Source: Candidatus Pelearchaeum sp. (GTDB lineage Archaea > Thermoproteota > Nitrososphaeria_A > Caldarchaeales > Caldarchaeaceae). Taken from it: DNA of 34,425 nt. The stretch lies in NCBI GenBank assembly GCA_015520425.1, contig WAQC01000020.1, forward strand, positions 1 through 34,425. The letters are read 5' to 3'. The translations under genes and the position numbers were made by a program. The notes beneath the pieces were generated by a model, which made no database searches, had not been told where the DNA came from, and saw only the letters and a list, made by a program, of their open reading frames with translations. Every line of letters starts with the position of its first letter. Within the stretch, counting starts at the first letter, position 1. Positions 17,112-26,203 of the stretch are shown here, in pieces.

Positions 17112-17792
17112 TTGAGACGCGTGAGGGCGATTGTCAGCGGCAACGTTCAGCGGGTTGGATATAGGTTTAGGGTAGCCACGATAGCCAGACTCCTCGGCGT
17201 CAAAGGCTATGTAAAGAACCTAGAAGACGGTAATGTGGAGATAGTCGCAGAAGGGGAGGAAATCAGCAGGTTCCTAGATGAGATAAAGATTAGAAAACCA
17301 CCAATATACGTTGAGGATATTTCCATCTCTGAGGAACAGCCTACTGGAGAGTTTAGGACATTCAAGATAGTTACGGGAAGTCTTGAGGAGGAGATGGTGG
17401 AGGGCTTCGGGACGGGAGCAATGTATCTTGAGCTTCTACTGGATGGTCAGAATAAGTTGTTAGAGGGACAGAACAAGCTACTGGAGGGACAGAATAAGCT
17501 CCTAGAGGGGCAGGAAAAGCTCTTGGAAGGACAGGAAAAGTTATTGGAGAAGCAGGAGAAGCTAATTGAAGGCCAGGAGAAACTTATTGAAGGGCAGGAG
17601 AAGATACTTAAGAGCCAGGAGAGGCTACTTGAGGGCCAGGAGAAGCTTAAGGATGAGTTGAGCGGTATGCGTAGCGAGGTTGTCTCCGAGCTGAAGTCTA
17701 TGCGGGGGGACTTACGGTCTGTATTTGATGAGCGGCTTAGGAGGCTTGAAGAGGATATGGCTAAGGTTAAGGCTAGGCTCGGAGTTTCATAG
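17112..17792 (+). CDS. Acylphosphatase domain fused to a heptad-repeat coiled coil
   Basis: VRAIVSGNVQRVGYRFRVATIARLLGVKGYVKNLEDGNVEIVAEG, then ten 7-aa repeats (LLEGQEK type); TTG start. Confidence 0.85.
   Translation: MRRVRAIVSGNVQRVGYRFRVATIARLLGVKGYVKNLEDGNVEIVAEGEEISRFLDEIKIRKPPIYVEDISISEEQPTGEFRTFKIVTGSLEEEMVEGFGTGAMYLELLLDGQNKLLEGQNKLLEGQNKLLEGQEKLLEGQEKLLEKQEKLIEGQEKLIEGQEKILKSQERLLEGQEKLKDELSGMRSEVVSELKSMRGDLRSVFDERLRRLEEDMAKVKARLGVS
17436..17645 (+). repeat. Ten tandem 21-bp coding repeats (consensus LLEGQ[EN]K)
   Basis: Direct reading of the frame from 17112; units LLDGQNK, LLEGQNK x2, LLEGQEK x2, LLEKQEK, LIEGQEK x2, ILKSQER, LLEGQEK. Confidence 0.92.
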
Positions 17793-18521
17793 TGTGAGCG
17801 ACTCCGTTATAGCCAGGAGTGTTATAGCTATTAGTGTTATGAGGGGCGTTAGTAGAAGGTAGCGCTGTATCCTCGCTTGGAGTATGCCCGCAAAGAGTGT
17901 TGCAGCCAAGGCTGTTACGATGACCATTATCCTTATTGTGGTCGTTACTATCTCTGGCGCTACTTGGAATTTATTGAAGAAGTTTAGTGTCAGGCCTATT
18001 AGGGATGGCATGAGGAGGCTTGATATTACGAGCGCGGTTATCGCCATGCCGCGCGAGCGTTGGCGCCTAGCCCTCACAAGGCGGCGGATAGTATCCATAT
18101 CGTCGGCCAGCATCTTGAGAACATCGGGCCTGACTCCGCCTGCCTCGCCAGTGGTTAGTACGTTAAGAGCGAGCCGCAGGTTGGCTGACTTCGTGCCAGA
18201 GCGCATTCTATCAAGCATCTCGCCGAATGAGAGCTCTTCTTCGCTATGCGCGCGTATCCTATTGTAGAGTTTCCTGACTGGTGTTCTACCTTCTTCAACT
18301 GCTTCAACGAATGCTTGCTCTATCCCCTTCCCCTCCTCAAGCCGCGCAGCTATCACTTGCAGAAGCTGCGGAACTGCCGCGTCGGTCTTCTCCACCACAT
18401 TCTCACTATAAGCCTTGACTATGTAGAATATCATCGCCAAGGCCGCCACTATGGCCAATATCACCCAGTAAGTAGTCCCCGCGAGACGCGATAGCACCTC
18501 AAACAGAACATCAACAACCAT
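17787..18521 (-). CDS. Single-domain T2SSF (TadB/TadC-like) pilus membrane protein
   Basis: N-terminal TM, cytoplasmic helical domain with LALNVLTTGEAGGVRPDVLKMLADDM, then C-terminal TM helices. Confidence 0.75.
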   Translation of the reverse strand: MVVDVLFEVLSRLAGTTYWVILAIVAALAMIFYIVKAYSENVVEKTDAAVPQLLQVIAARLEEGKGIEQAFVEAVEEGRTPVRKLYNRIRAHSEEELSFGEMLDRMRSGTKSANLRLALNVLTTGEAGGVRPDVLKMLADDMDTIRRLVRARRQRSRGMAITALVISSLLMPSLIGLTLNFFNKFQVAPEIVTTTIRIMVIVTALAATLFAGILQARIQRYLLLTPLITLIAITLLAITESLTL

Positions 18522-18747
18522 GCCACATCACTAAAGACTAAAACGCGCATGATGTAGAGGTTATGGTGGCGCTTCCCATGCGAATCATACAATTAAAATA
18601 CGGACAAAATACAATCAACATGCTACAATATTATGCAGATAGCTACGGCCTTATAAGACTTTGAAAAAAAGAAGAACCAAAAATGAAAACAACCAGACAT
18701 AGATTTCGTAGGTATAAGCATGCAAGTTGATAATTCTCGATAACCGA

Positions 18748-18760
18748 TAGGTTTTTTATC
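18748..18760 (+). promoter_or_regulatory. Putative TATA box for the pilin gene
   Basis: TAGGTTTTTTATC about 40 nt upstream of the ATG at 18795, with GGAGG at about 18781-18785. Confidence 0.45.
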
Positions 18761-18794
18761 AAGAATGGTGGTTTTATGGTTGGAGGGGTAGAAA

Positions 18795-19223
18795 ATGATG
18801 AAGGGAAAGCTTGTGCTAGGTGGTAGGAGGCGTGGTATAAGCCCAGTAGTCGCGACTGTCATCATAGTCGCGATTACGATAGTGATTGCGCTGGCCTTCG
18901 CGTTCTGGGCAAGCGGCCTATTATCAGCGTTTCAGCAAACGGAGAGGCTGGAGCTAAGAGCGATAACAGCAACGGATGGCACAATAGTAATACAGATAAA
19001 GAACGTAGGCTCCAATAATGCCGTTATTGATGAGATAATAGGAACACAGGCAGGCTCCATAATATTCTCCACAACTCCCACAGGCGCAACTGCGACGCTG
19101 ACACCAGGTGAAATACAGCGCTTCACATTAAACGATGGGGACTTTGATTCTGGTGAGTCTGTTGATATTACCGTGATAACTACATCAGGAAATACCTACA
19201 CCGTAACGGTGTTCATACCGTAG
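18795..19223 (+). CDS. Archaeal pilin/archaellin-like protein (class III signal peptide), candidate major pilin
   Basis: GGRRRGISPVVATVIIVAITIVIALAFAFWASGL followed by a small Thr-rich beta domain. Confidence 0.85.
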   Translation: MMKGKLVLGGRRRGISPVVATVIIVAITIVIALAFAFWASGLLSAFQQTERLELRAITATDGTIVIQIKNVGSNNAVIDEIIGTQAGSIIFSTTPTGATATLTPGEIQRFTLNDGDFDSGESVDITVITTSGNTYTVTVFIP

Positions 19224-19271
19224 CCAAAACTATTTCTCTATCCATTTTCCCCTCATTTATTTATGGTATAA

Positions 19272-20690
19272 TTGTTCTCCAACCTGAAGAATCTCAGCGA
19301 GTTAATAGCAAGCCGCAACATGCATCTAGCTCTTCTATTACTCATACCGCTGTCGCTGAGGAGCGCTTTATGGCTTTCTGGAACCGCCCAAAACGTCAAC
19401 CTAGCATTTTATGATGCAGACTTCTTCCTAGATTCTTCATCATATTTCCTAAAGCTTCTTTTCTCTGGCGAGTTCGTCGCAGCCTCCACATTTTACATAA
19501 AATACCAAGTCCCGCCTTATGGTATGTTGATAATAGCAGTCATAACTAGGCCGTTTTTGGGAATTATGGAGCCTTTAAAAGCGGTTCTGGTATCTCCAAT
19601 AATATTCTCATCCCTGACATGTGTCCTACTTTTCTTGATAGGAAGCAGAATCTCCGCCAAAGTTGGGCTTGCAGCATGGGCGCTCGCCACATTTGACCCC
19701 TACCAGCTCCAATTCTCAATAACCTTTCTTGATTCAATCATGAATTTCTTTCTAGCTCTAGCCTTTTACCATCTAATAAGACTGTCAAAGCTAACTCCCA
19801 GGCATATTATCGTCATCAGTTTTGTCTTTGCGTTCGCGATACTCACAAAATATACCGCGGCTGTATTTCTGTTAGTGTTTGTCGTTTTATATGCCTTGGT
19901 TCTTAGAGAGCCTCGTAAAGCAGTAGCCCTTCTCACACTTACCGCGTTGTTCGTGTTGTCTCTGAATTTTCAGCTCTGGACTCCAGAGGGGAGGCAGGCG
20001 TATATGGAGCTGGTTCTCAAGGCGTCGCAGCCTGGAACACCAACCTTCAACACTCTACGCCCACCCATAATACTAGGCCCGCTGGATATAGGCGTTCCAC
20101 TAGCATATCCCTGGTATTTCGCTACATATCTCGGCATGGGATACATCGGCTTCAACACACTACCCTACTTATCCCATCTAGCTTTATTCGCAACACTAAT
20201 CTACATAGCCATCTCGCGTAGAAATATAGCAGTAGATAAGCACATCATGCTATGGGCTGCTACAGCGGTTCTGAGCATAGTTTTCCTCCCCAGAAATTAC
20301 TGGTCTGTAAGCTGGTCTGAAGGGTTCATACAGGGGACGCTGGTTAAGCAGTTTTATCCATACTACTTCATCATCACAGCACCCCCAATAGCCTTACTCG
20401 TAGCATATCTCCTATTTGCGCAGAAGCATTATGAAGATGAGAGTAAGACAAGCCCCCTAATGATGGCTCCCGTTATAGCATTTGCGTCATTCGCCCCGCT
20501 CACAACTGTCTTCCTCCTAACCTTCCCATACTGGAACTTCATCTTCACACTAATCTACAACTACAACACAAACCCAGCATATACACTTGGACTATATGCA
20601 TTCATAGCAACATGCATAATAGCGGCCTACGCCATACTATACACAGCAATCATGCTAAGAAGGCTCAAACAAGCTGGAGCCAACGGTTAA
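19272..20690 (+). CDS. Polytopic membrane glycosyltransferase, GT39/PMT-like
   Basis: About 10 or more TM segments; N-terminal loop DADFFLDSSSYFLKLLFSGEF..YIKYQVPPYG resembles GT-C enzymes; TTG start. Confidence 0.65.
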   Translation: MFSNLKNLSELIASRNMHLALLLLIPLSLRSALWLSGTAQNVNLAFYDADFFLDSSSYFLKLLFSGEFVAASTFYIKYQVPPYGMLIIAVITRPFLGIMEPLKAVLVSPIIFSSLTCVLLFLIGSRISAKVGLAAWALATFDPYQLQFSITFLDSIMNFFLALAFYHLIRLSKLTPRHIIVISFVFAFAILTKYTAAVFLLVFVVLYALVLREPRKAVALLTLTALFVLSLNFQLWTPEGRQAYMELVLKASQPGTPTFNTLRPPIILGPLDIGVPLAYPWYFATYLGMGYIGFNTLPYLSHLALFATLIYIAISRRNIAVDKHIMLWAATAVLSIVFLPRNYWSVSWSEGFIQGTLVKQFYPYYFIITAPPIALLVAYLLFAQKHYEDESKTSPLMMAPVIAFASFAPLTTVFLLTFPYWNFIFTLIYNYNTNPAYTLGLYAFIATCIIAAYAILYTAIMLRRLKQAGANG

Positions 20691-20725
20691 ATACGAAAAA
20701 CACAACCACATACATGATAACATAA

Positions 20726-21301
20726 ATGGCCGAGAAGCTTAAACGCGAGTTCATAGACCTGCTGGAGAAGGATGTGGAGTTCCGCTACACGGTAGCAGGC
20801 TATATAGGACTGTCGGAGATACTTAAGAGACTAGACAGACTAGAAGAGGGCCAGAACAGGCTGTGGGAGAACCAGAATAGGCTTTGGGAGGAGGTTAGAG
20901 ACCTGCGGCGCGAGGCGCTGGACTTAAGGCGCGAGATGGGCGGGCTCTCCGCTACGCTAGGCGCAATATCCGAGGGCGGGGCCAGACGGGCCCTAAGGGA
21001 GTGGCTTAGGGAAAAGGGCCTAGTGGCTGAGAGGCTTAAGCCAATAACAGTCATAGTGGATGGTGAGGAACTGGAGATAAACTTCTACGGCCAAGCACTG
21101 GATAGGGAGGGTAGGAAGATACCGCTATACGCCGAGGCTAAATCAACAATACGAGCGAGAGAAGTGAGAGAGTTCGCGAAGATAGCTAGAGAGGCTGAGA
21201 AGAAGTATGGAGAGGGGCTAAAGCTCATAATAGCGTATAGAATATACGAGGACGCATACAAAACCGCAGAAGAAGAACATATACAAATAATTGAGGCATA
21301 G
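20726..21301 (+). CDS. DUF3782-like protein: coiled coil plus PD-(D/E)XK nuclease-like domain
   Basis: EEGQNRLWENQNRLWEEVRDLRREALDLRREMGGL coiled coil, then EELEINFYG...LYAEAKSTIRAREVREFAKIA (ExK-like). Confidence 0.72.
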   Translation: MAEKLKREFIDLLEKDVEFRYTVAGYIGLSEILKRLDRLEEGQNRLWENQNRLWEEVRDLRREALDLRREMGGLSATLGAISEGGARRALREWLREKGLVAERLKPITVIVDGEELEINFYGQALDREGRKIPLYAEAKSTIRAREVREFAKIAREAEKKYGEGLKLIIAYRIYEDAYKTAEEEHIQIIEA

Positions 21302-21605
21302 TCTAAAAGCCTCTCAAAACCACCTCTATGTAATTATGGGTTGATACATCATGAAAACACAGAAGAATTAAGGGATTAGAAGGATTGATGAAAGCATCAC
21401 GCCTCGCATCGCGTTTAGCGGTCTTAGAGACGGAGGTAAAAGAACTCAAAGAGAAGATAGCCAGTAGGACATAAGCCTCCCTCCTCATCGGCGCGTGTAT
21501 GTCCAACTACCAATAACTGGAACGGCTATACAGTGTGTGGCAAGCAAGGAATCCATGTAGGGAGATATTTTCATTCCTCTCTTCTCTTAATTAACCGCGG
21601 CCTGT

Positions 21606-23162
21606 TCATCGTTTACGTGCTATGAAGAATATTGCGTCTCCTATCTTCTCCTTGCGTGCAAGCCCTATTGAGGCGAGCTGACTCAGGTACATATGCTCCA
21701 GTGATTTTGGCCTCCCCGTAATAGCTGAGATTTCATCGCTGGTTGCTCTCTCCTTCTTGAGGAGAGCTTCATACGTTTTCTGGAGGTGTCTGGCTATCGC
21801 CTGTGTAGGCTGGCGTTCCTCCGCTGGTATGTTTATCGTTATGGGCTCTCTATCTTCCTCATCCTCCTGCTTAAAGACCTCCTCAACCGTTGGAGCTATG
21901 TCGTACATGTTTATCTCTATGCTCTCCAGCGTCTCATCACTCTTTGTTGGTGGTTTTTCCTCTTCGTGCTGTATTCCCTTGATGGGCGATATTTCGCGGA
22001 TGCGCGTCTCGTCTATTCTGAAGCGGCCCTCACAGTTTCGGCAGACCACGCCTATAGGTGGTCTTGAGTAGGCCTTGCCGCAGTCTATGCAGACGTATTG
22101 CTGTCCCTCTAGAGCGATGTTGGTTGAGCCGCATGATGTGCATTTCTCTATTAGCTCTAGCTCGCTGGAGCCGCATGAGGGGCAGACGCGTACGCGCTCT
22201 GTCGGCATGAGCCATTTTACGACCTTCTCAACAACTTGGGCGAGGCCATTAACCACATCCTCAATACGGGCATTCTCAATAACTGGAATCCCATATAGCT
22301 CTGCCTTCTCGCGAGCCTGCCTAGAAAGGCCAGGCACGGCCAGGACGACAAGCCCGCGAAGCTCGGCGTCAAGAGCCTTGTTAACCAGCTCGGTTATCTG
22401 CTCCTCCCCTACAGGCTTATCCGACACGAGCAAGTCCACCACTATTCGCGTTCCTGAGTCGGCTTCTGGGGGAGCTGAGGCCGCGAGAGGGAAGAGGTAC
22501 TCGTTTCCAGACTTTCCCCTTATGAGAGCTGGCACCTCTATTGACCAGCCTAGCCTGCGTAGCTTCTCCACCGCCTCGTCTATGTTGAGCAGCTTTATCT
22601 CTGCTAGCTTCTTCTGCTCTGGCTCCATCCTGTATGTGCAGACCTCTGTAAGCCCCTCCTCGCCCTCGCTGAATAACGCTCCGCAGTTTCCGCATTCTAT
22701 CTTCTTCCCAGGCTTCTGCATCGTGCCGCCGCATGTGGCGCATCTATAGATATGGCCTAGTAGATGTGAGCCGCTGCTCATATCACCGCCGCATGAGGGG
22801 CATTTATCGTCTCCAGCACCGCTCTCAAACCCCATATACCCGCACGCGAGGTGCTCAACTATTCTGAGCCGCCTAACCTTGGGAGAACCACACGAAGGGC
22901 ATTGGAGCTTATACCAAATCTTGGCTGAGCCGCATGATGGGCAGGTGGCAACAACCTCACAAAGCTCACGCTTCAGGATACGCTGCTCGGTCAAGTACTC
23001 CAACGCCTGCTTAACCTGGTCATGAGTTAGGTTAAGCTCGTCCTCAATAGAGGGGTATCTAACACCCCTATCAATGCTAATCTCTGGCCTAATCTCCACT
23101 GGCTTGCTGGCTCGCGCCTTATGCACGAGCCAGTGGATTATGGACTTGTAAGCCTGCTCCAT
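21606..23162 (-). CDS. HTH / multi-zinc-ribbon / nuclease-fold-like protein with C-terminal winged helix (soluble)
   Basis: Paralogue of 13424..15247 and 33150..34388: VRYPSIEDELNLTHDQVKQALEYLTEQRILKREL, CPSC..CPSC..EHLACGYMGFE..CPSC..CATCG..CGNCG, then CPSC..CTSC..CIDC..CRNC. Start trimmed from 23240 to MEQAYK. Confidence 0.75.
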   Translation of the reverse strand: MEQAYKSIIHWLVHKARASKPVEIRPEISIDRGVRYPSIEDELNLTHDQVKQALEYLTEQRILKRELCEVVATCPSCGSAKIWYKLQCPSCGSPKVRRLRIVEHLACGYMGFESGAGDDKCPSCGGDMSSGSHLLGHIYRCATCGGTMQKPGKKIECGNCGALFSEGEEGLTEVCTYRMEPEQKKLAEIKLLNIDEAVEKLRRLGWSIEVPALIRGKSGNEYLFPLAASAPPEADSGTRIVVDLLVSDKPVGEEQITELVNKALDAELRGLVVLAVPGLSRQAREKAELYGIPVIENARIEDVVNGLAQVVEKVVKWLMPTERVRVCPSCGSSELELIEKCTSCGSTNIALEGQQYVCIDCGKAYSRPPIGVVCRNCEGRFRIDETRIREISPIKGIQHEEEKPPTKSDETLESIEINMYDIAPTVEEVFKQEDEEDREPITINIPAEERQPTQAIARHLQKTYEALLKKERATSDEISAITGRPKSLEHMYLSQLASIGLARKEKIGDAIFFIARKR

Positions 23163-23185
23163 CGCTTGTAGCTCTCCACCGATAT

Positions 23186-23848
23186 ATGATACGCCGCACA
23201 CCAATAAATATCTTGGACTCGCTACGCGGCGTGTATCCAAGGGATTTTAGGCTTAATACGGGCCTGCCGAATATTCTCCGACTGGGCCTGGCCTTGGCTG
23301 TTCAGGTGCTATACGGCCTCGCGGCGCTCAGGGGCATGTTGGGCAGGAACTTGGGTATGGAGACCTGTGTGCGGCTGCTGAGCCAGGAGGATTACGGAGA
23401 GCTTTCAAGGGGATTACGCAGCGCTATAGAGATGACGGAGCAGGAAGACATAAGCCTACGGGACGCGATAAGGGAGGCGGCGCACAAAGTAAAGTCGCGC
23501 TACGCCAGGCAAGCATTGGAGGCGATAAGCAGCGCGCTGACAGCGCCAGACCCTAGGCCGATAATAGAGCTTGAGGCCACGCGCATACAGGATGATGTGG
23601 AGCAGCGCCTCAAGTCGTTTGTTGAAGGCTTATTCGGGATGGCTGAGGCTTTCTTCCTAGTAAGCTTCCTCCTACCCCTGATGATGCTCTCCATAGTCTT
23701 CCTCTCCGTAGTCCTCTCAGGTGCTGGCGCTTTCCTGGCACTCCCCTCGCTGGACCCCGCGTTGATAGCCCAGCTAACCCTCGCCACGCTTGTCATAGCC
23801 CTCGCGGCGATACTGCTAATAACATGGAAGAGGGGTAGAATAGTCTAG
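23186..23848 (+). CDS. Small T2SSF-like pilus membrane protein (second single-domain type)
   Basis: TM, helical cytoplasmic domain, two C-terminal TMs (FFLVSFLLPLMMLSIVFLSVVLSG, LTLATLVIALAAILLI): T2SSF-like topology; weak motif match. Confidence 0.55.
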   Translation: MIRRTPINILDSLRGVYPRDFRLNTGLPNILRLGLALAVQVLYGLAALRGMLGRNLGMETCVRLLSQEDYGELSRGLRSAIEMTEQEDISLRDAIREAAHKVKSRYARQALEAISSALTAPDPRPIIELEATRIQDDVEQRLKSFVEGLFGMAEAFFLVSFLLPLMMLSIVFLSVVLSGAGAFLALPSLDPALIAQLTLATLVIALAAILLITWKRGRIV

Positions 23849-23852
23849 AATC

Positions 23853-26147
23853 ATGCAGAGAGCGAAGCTGGTTGCGACCGCTCTTACAGTGGTAGCGGCC
23901 ATCGCCGCGTTAGCGGGTGTGGCAAGCGCCCAAATACCTGGGAGTGGCTCCATATTCATTAGAGTCTCTCTGTGGGGCGGAGACCTCCACCCAGGCGGGG
24001 AGGGCTACGCGATAGTAGAGATATTCAACAACGACACAGCTCCCATACATGTCCTCTCGGTTGGAATCATCATAGAGGGTGGGGAGAAGTTCTCTGGACG
24101 CTTGGAGCTTGAGGAGCCGCGCGTAATAATTAACGGGACTATTGACTCTTTCAACGTCTCGCTAAGCCCGCCGCCTACAGCGCCTTCAGGCAGGGCGAAA
24201 GCAACGGTGGTTCTTGAGTATATGCGCGAAACCCCCTTCGGCATAGCTGGCCCCTACAAAATCCTACGCGACGTAGGCCTGCTAAAGCTGGCCAGCTACC
24301 GCACATTCAAGTTCAACGTAATGGACTACTGGCGGCTCAACCCAGTGCCCAACGTTACGGTAATCTTTGAGCGCTCCACACCCAAGACGGAGATTAGGAT
24401 AACGAGCAGTAACGGCACTGTTTTCGTCAATAGGCTTGGGGATGGGGCTTACACGATAACGGTAATCTACGACTCACCCTATAGTGGTGAGAGGATAACA
24501 ATACACTACCCACGCACCTACTCGCTGCTTGACCTCGCTCTCCTAGGCTCTATAAGGACGTTTGTCTATGATGTTGTGGTTGATGTCTTTGACCTGAATG
24601 AACGGCGGCTAAACGCGACTGTTCTGCTGGGAAGGGCGTATCAGGAAGCCGTTGATGGGCGCGTGGTCTTTCACAACGTCCCACGCGGAGAGTATAATCT
24701 AACGCTCTTCTGGCGCGGGGTTGAGGTCTTTAGAACATCGGTAGAAGTTTCCGAGCCATTCCTATACCAAGCACCTGGCGCCGAGGTCTCTGCCAAAGCT
24801 GATGTGGGCGACCTGGTTTTGAGAATCGTTGACGTAGACCAGAGGAGTCTTGAGAGGGATGTGCGTCTAGAGCTTCTAGGAGAGGGCATAGCCGAGCAGA
24901 AGAACGCCTCTGGAACAGCGGTCTTCCCACTCCTCCCGCGCGGGGAGTATAGGATAAGCGCATACATGATAAACGATTACCTAGGGGAAGAGGTCAAGGT
25001 TGGTGAGACTACTCTTAGGATACCCGAAAACAACGGCGAGAATAACTTCACTGTCGCTGTGTTTGATGGGAAGCTAATCTTCGTTGATAAAGATGGCGAG
25101 AGGCTGAACGTCCGTCAAGTAATCTTCGCGGGTAGGAATTATACGCTTGACGACGGCGAGCTACGTCTGGCTGCGATAACCTCTGGTGAGTACATGGTTG
25201 AAGCATCCTGGCTCGGCGTAAAAGTCTTCAACGAAAGCATAACACTATCACCAGAAAACCGCGAGATAGAGATAGTGCTTGAGGTCTATGACACCACCTT
25301 CAAGGTATCCACGCTGGACGGCAAGCCCCTGGAAGATGGCGTACTAACCCTGTCGCTTAGAAACGCCACAGTGTTTAGGGCTGGTATAGAGAATGGGACA
25401 GCGCGGCTAGAGAACATACCAGCTGCTCGTTACGTCATCAACATAACCCTACGGGGCGAGACGGTGTATTATGAGGAGAGCATAATAGCTGAGAGTGAGA
25501 GGAGCATAATAGCTAATGCGAGCCTCTTCTCGGTTATCTTCGTTGACCAGGCTGGCATGCCAGTGGCTGGGGTTGCTGTAAAGACTGCTGGCTTGGAGGG
25601 CGTCTCCTCTGCTGATGGCAGGGCTGTGCTTGGTGTTGTGCCAGTGGGCGACTATAGGCTCGTAGCAACTTATCGCGGCATAACCGTAGCTTCGCTCAAC
25701 GTAAGTGTAGGAACAGAGCCAGTGAAGCTGGTGATACCGCTATACCAGCTTGAGGTGGTCGTTGTCTCCGAGCTGGGCCTGCCATTGGATGTGGATATAG
25801 CTCTCCTCAGGGGAGGAGTGCTGATAGACAGCGCGACTGGAAGCACCGTTCTATTCCAATCACTACCCGAAGGTGATTATGTTCTACGCCTCACGCGCGG
25901 AGCTAAGCAGGTGGAGATAGGGGTGCGCATCCCAGAGAATAACATGATGCGCATCACGTTCCCACTGGCTTTGGAGATAGGCGGAATAGCATTAAGCGCG
26001 CAGGAGCTCTTCATCATACTCCTACCCATAGTCCTAGCGGTAATAGGTTTTCTCGCCTTCTTGGCAGTTAGATATGCTGTGAGGGGCGCCACTAGGAGAA
26101 AGCCATCACCGCCGAAACGTCCGCGCAGGGGAAGGCCACCATCATAA
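23853..26147 (+). CDS. Large secreted, C-terminally membrane-anchored surface protein with repeated transthyretin/CarboxypepD_reg-like beta modules
   Basis: Signal peptide MQRAKLVATALTVVAAIAALAGVASAQ; about 7 modules with G-[ED]-Y-x-[LIV] turns; C-terminal TM and basic tail; many N-x-S/T sequons. Confidence 0.8.
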   Translation: MQRAKLVATALTVVAAIAALAGVASAQIPGSGSIFIRVSLWGGDLHPGGEGYAIVEIFNNDTAPIHVLSVGIIIEGGEKFSGRLELEEPRVIINGTIDSFNVSLSPPPTAPSGRAKATVVLEYMRETPFGIAGPYKILRDVGLLKLASYRTFKFNVMDYWRLNPVPNVTVIFERSTPKTEIRITSSNGTVFVNRLGDGAYTITVIYDSPYSGERITIHYPRTYSLLDLALLGSIRTFVYDVVVDVFDLNERRLNATVLLGRAYQEAVDGRVVFHNVPRGEYNLTLFWRGVEVFRTSVEVSEPFLYQAPGAEVSAKADVGDLVLRIVDVDQRSLERDVRLELLGEGIAEQKNASGTAVFPLLPRGEYRISAYMINDYLGEEVKVGETTLRIPENNGENNFTVAVFDGKLIFVDKDGERLNVRQVIFAGRNYTLDDGELRLAAITSGEYMVEASWLGVKVFNESITLSPENREIEIVLEVYDTTFKVSTLDGKPLEDGVLTLSLRNATVFRAGIENGTARLENIPAARYVINITLRGETVYYEESIIAESERSIIANASLFSVIFVDQAGMPVAGVAVKTAGLEGVSSADGRAVLGVVPVGDYRLVATYRGITVASLNVSVGTEPVKLVIPLYQLEVVVVSELGLPLDVDIALLRGGVLIDSATGSTVLFQSLPEGDYVLRLTRGAKQVEIGVRIPENNMMRITFPLALEIGGIALSAQELFIILLPIVLAVIGFLAFLAVRYAVRGATRRKPSPPKRPRRGRPPS

Positions 26148-26203
26148 TCCAGTAGCTATCCGCGGAGAGCTGAGGCTATGAGCTTATATACACCAGTTCC
26201 AGC

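Noticed and set aside
17436-17645. Regular 21-bp periodicity that could look like a CRISPR or minisatellite
   Set aside because: The units are in-frame heptad codons without spacers, inside a clear CDS.
18727-18762. TTGATAA ... TTATCAA inverted repeat overlapping the pilin TATA region
   Set aside because: 7-bp AT-rich arms with a 22-nt spacer are expected by chance in such intergenic DNA.
22075-22749. Long plus-strand ORF of 224 aa
   Set aside because: Antisense to the zinc-ribbon protein 21606..23162; Cys/Ser/Pro-rich shadow translation without family features.
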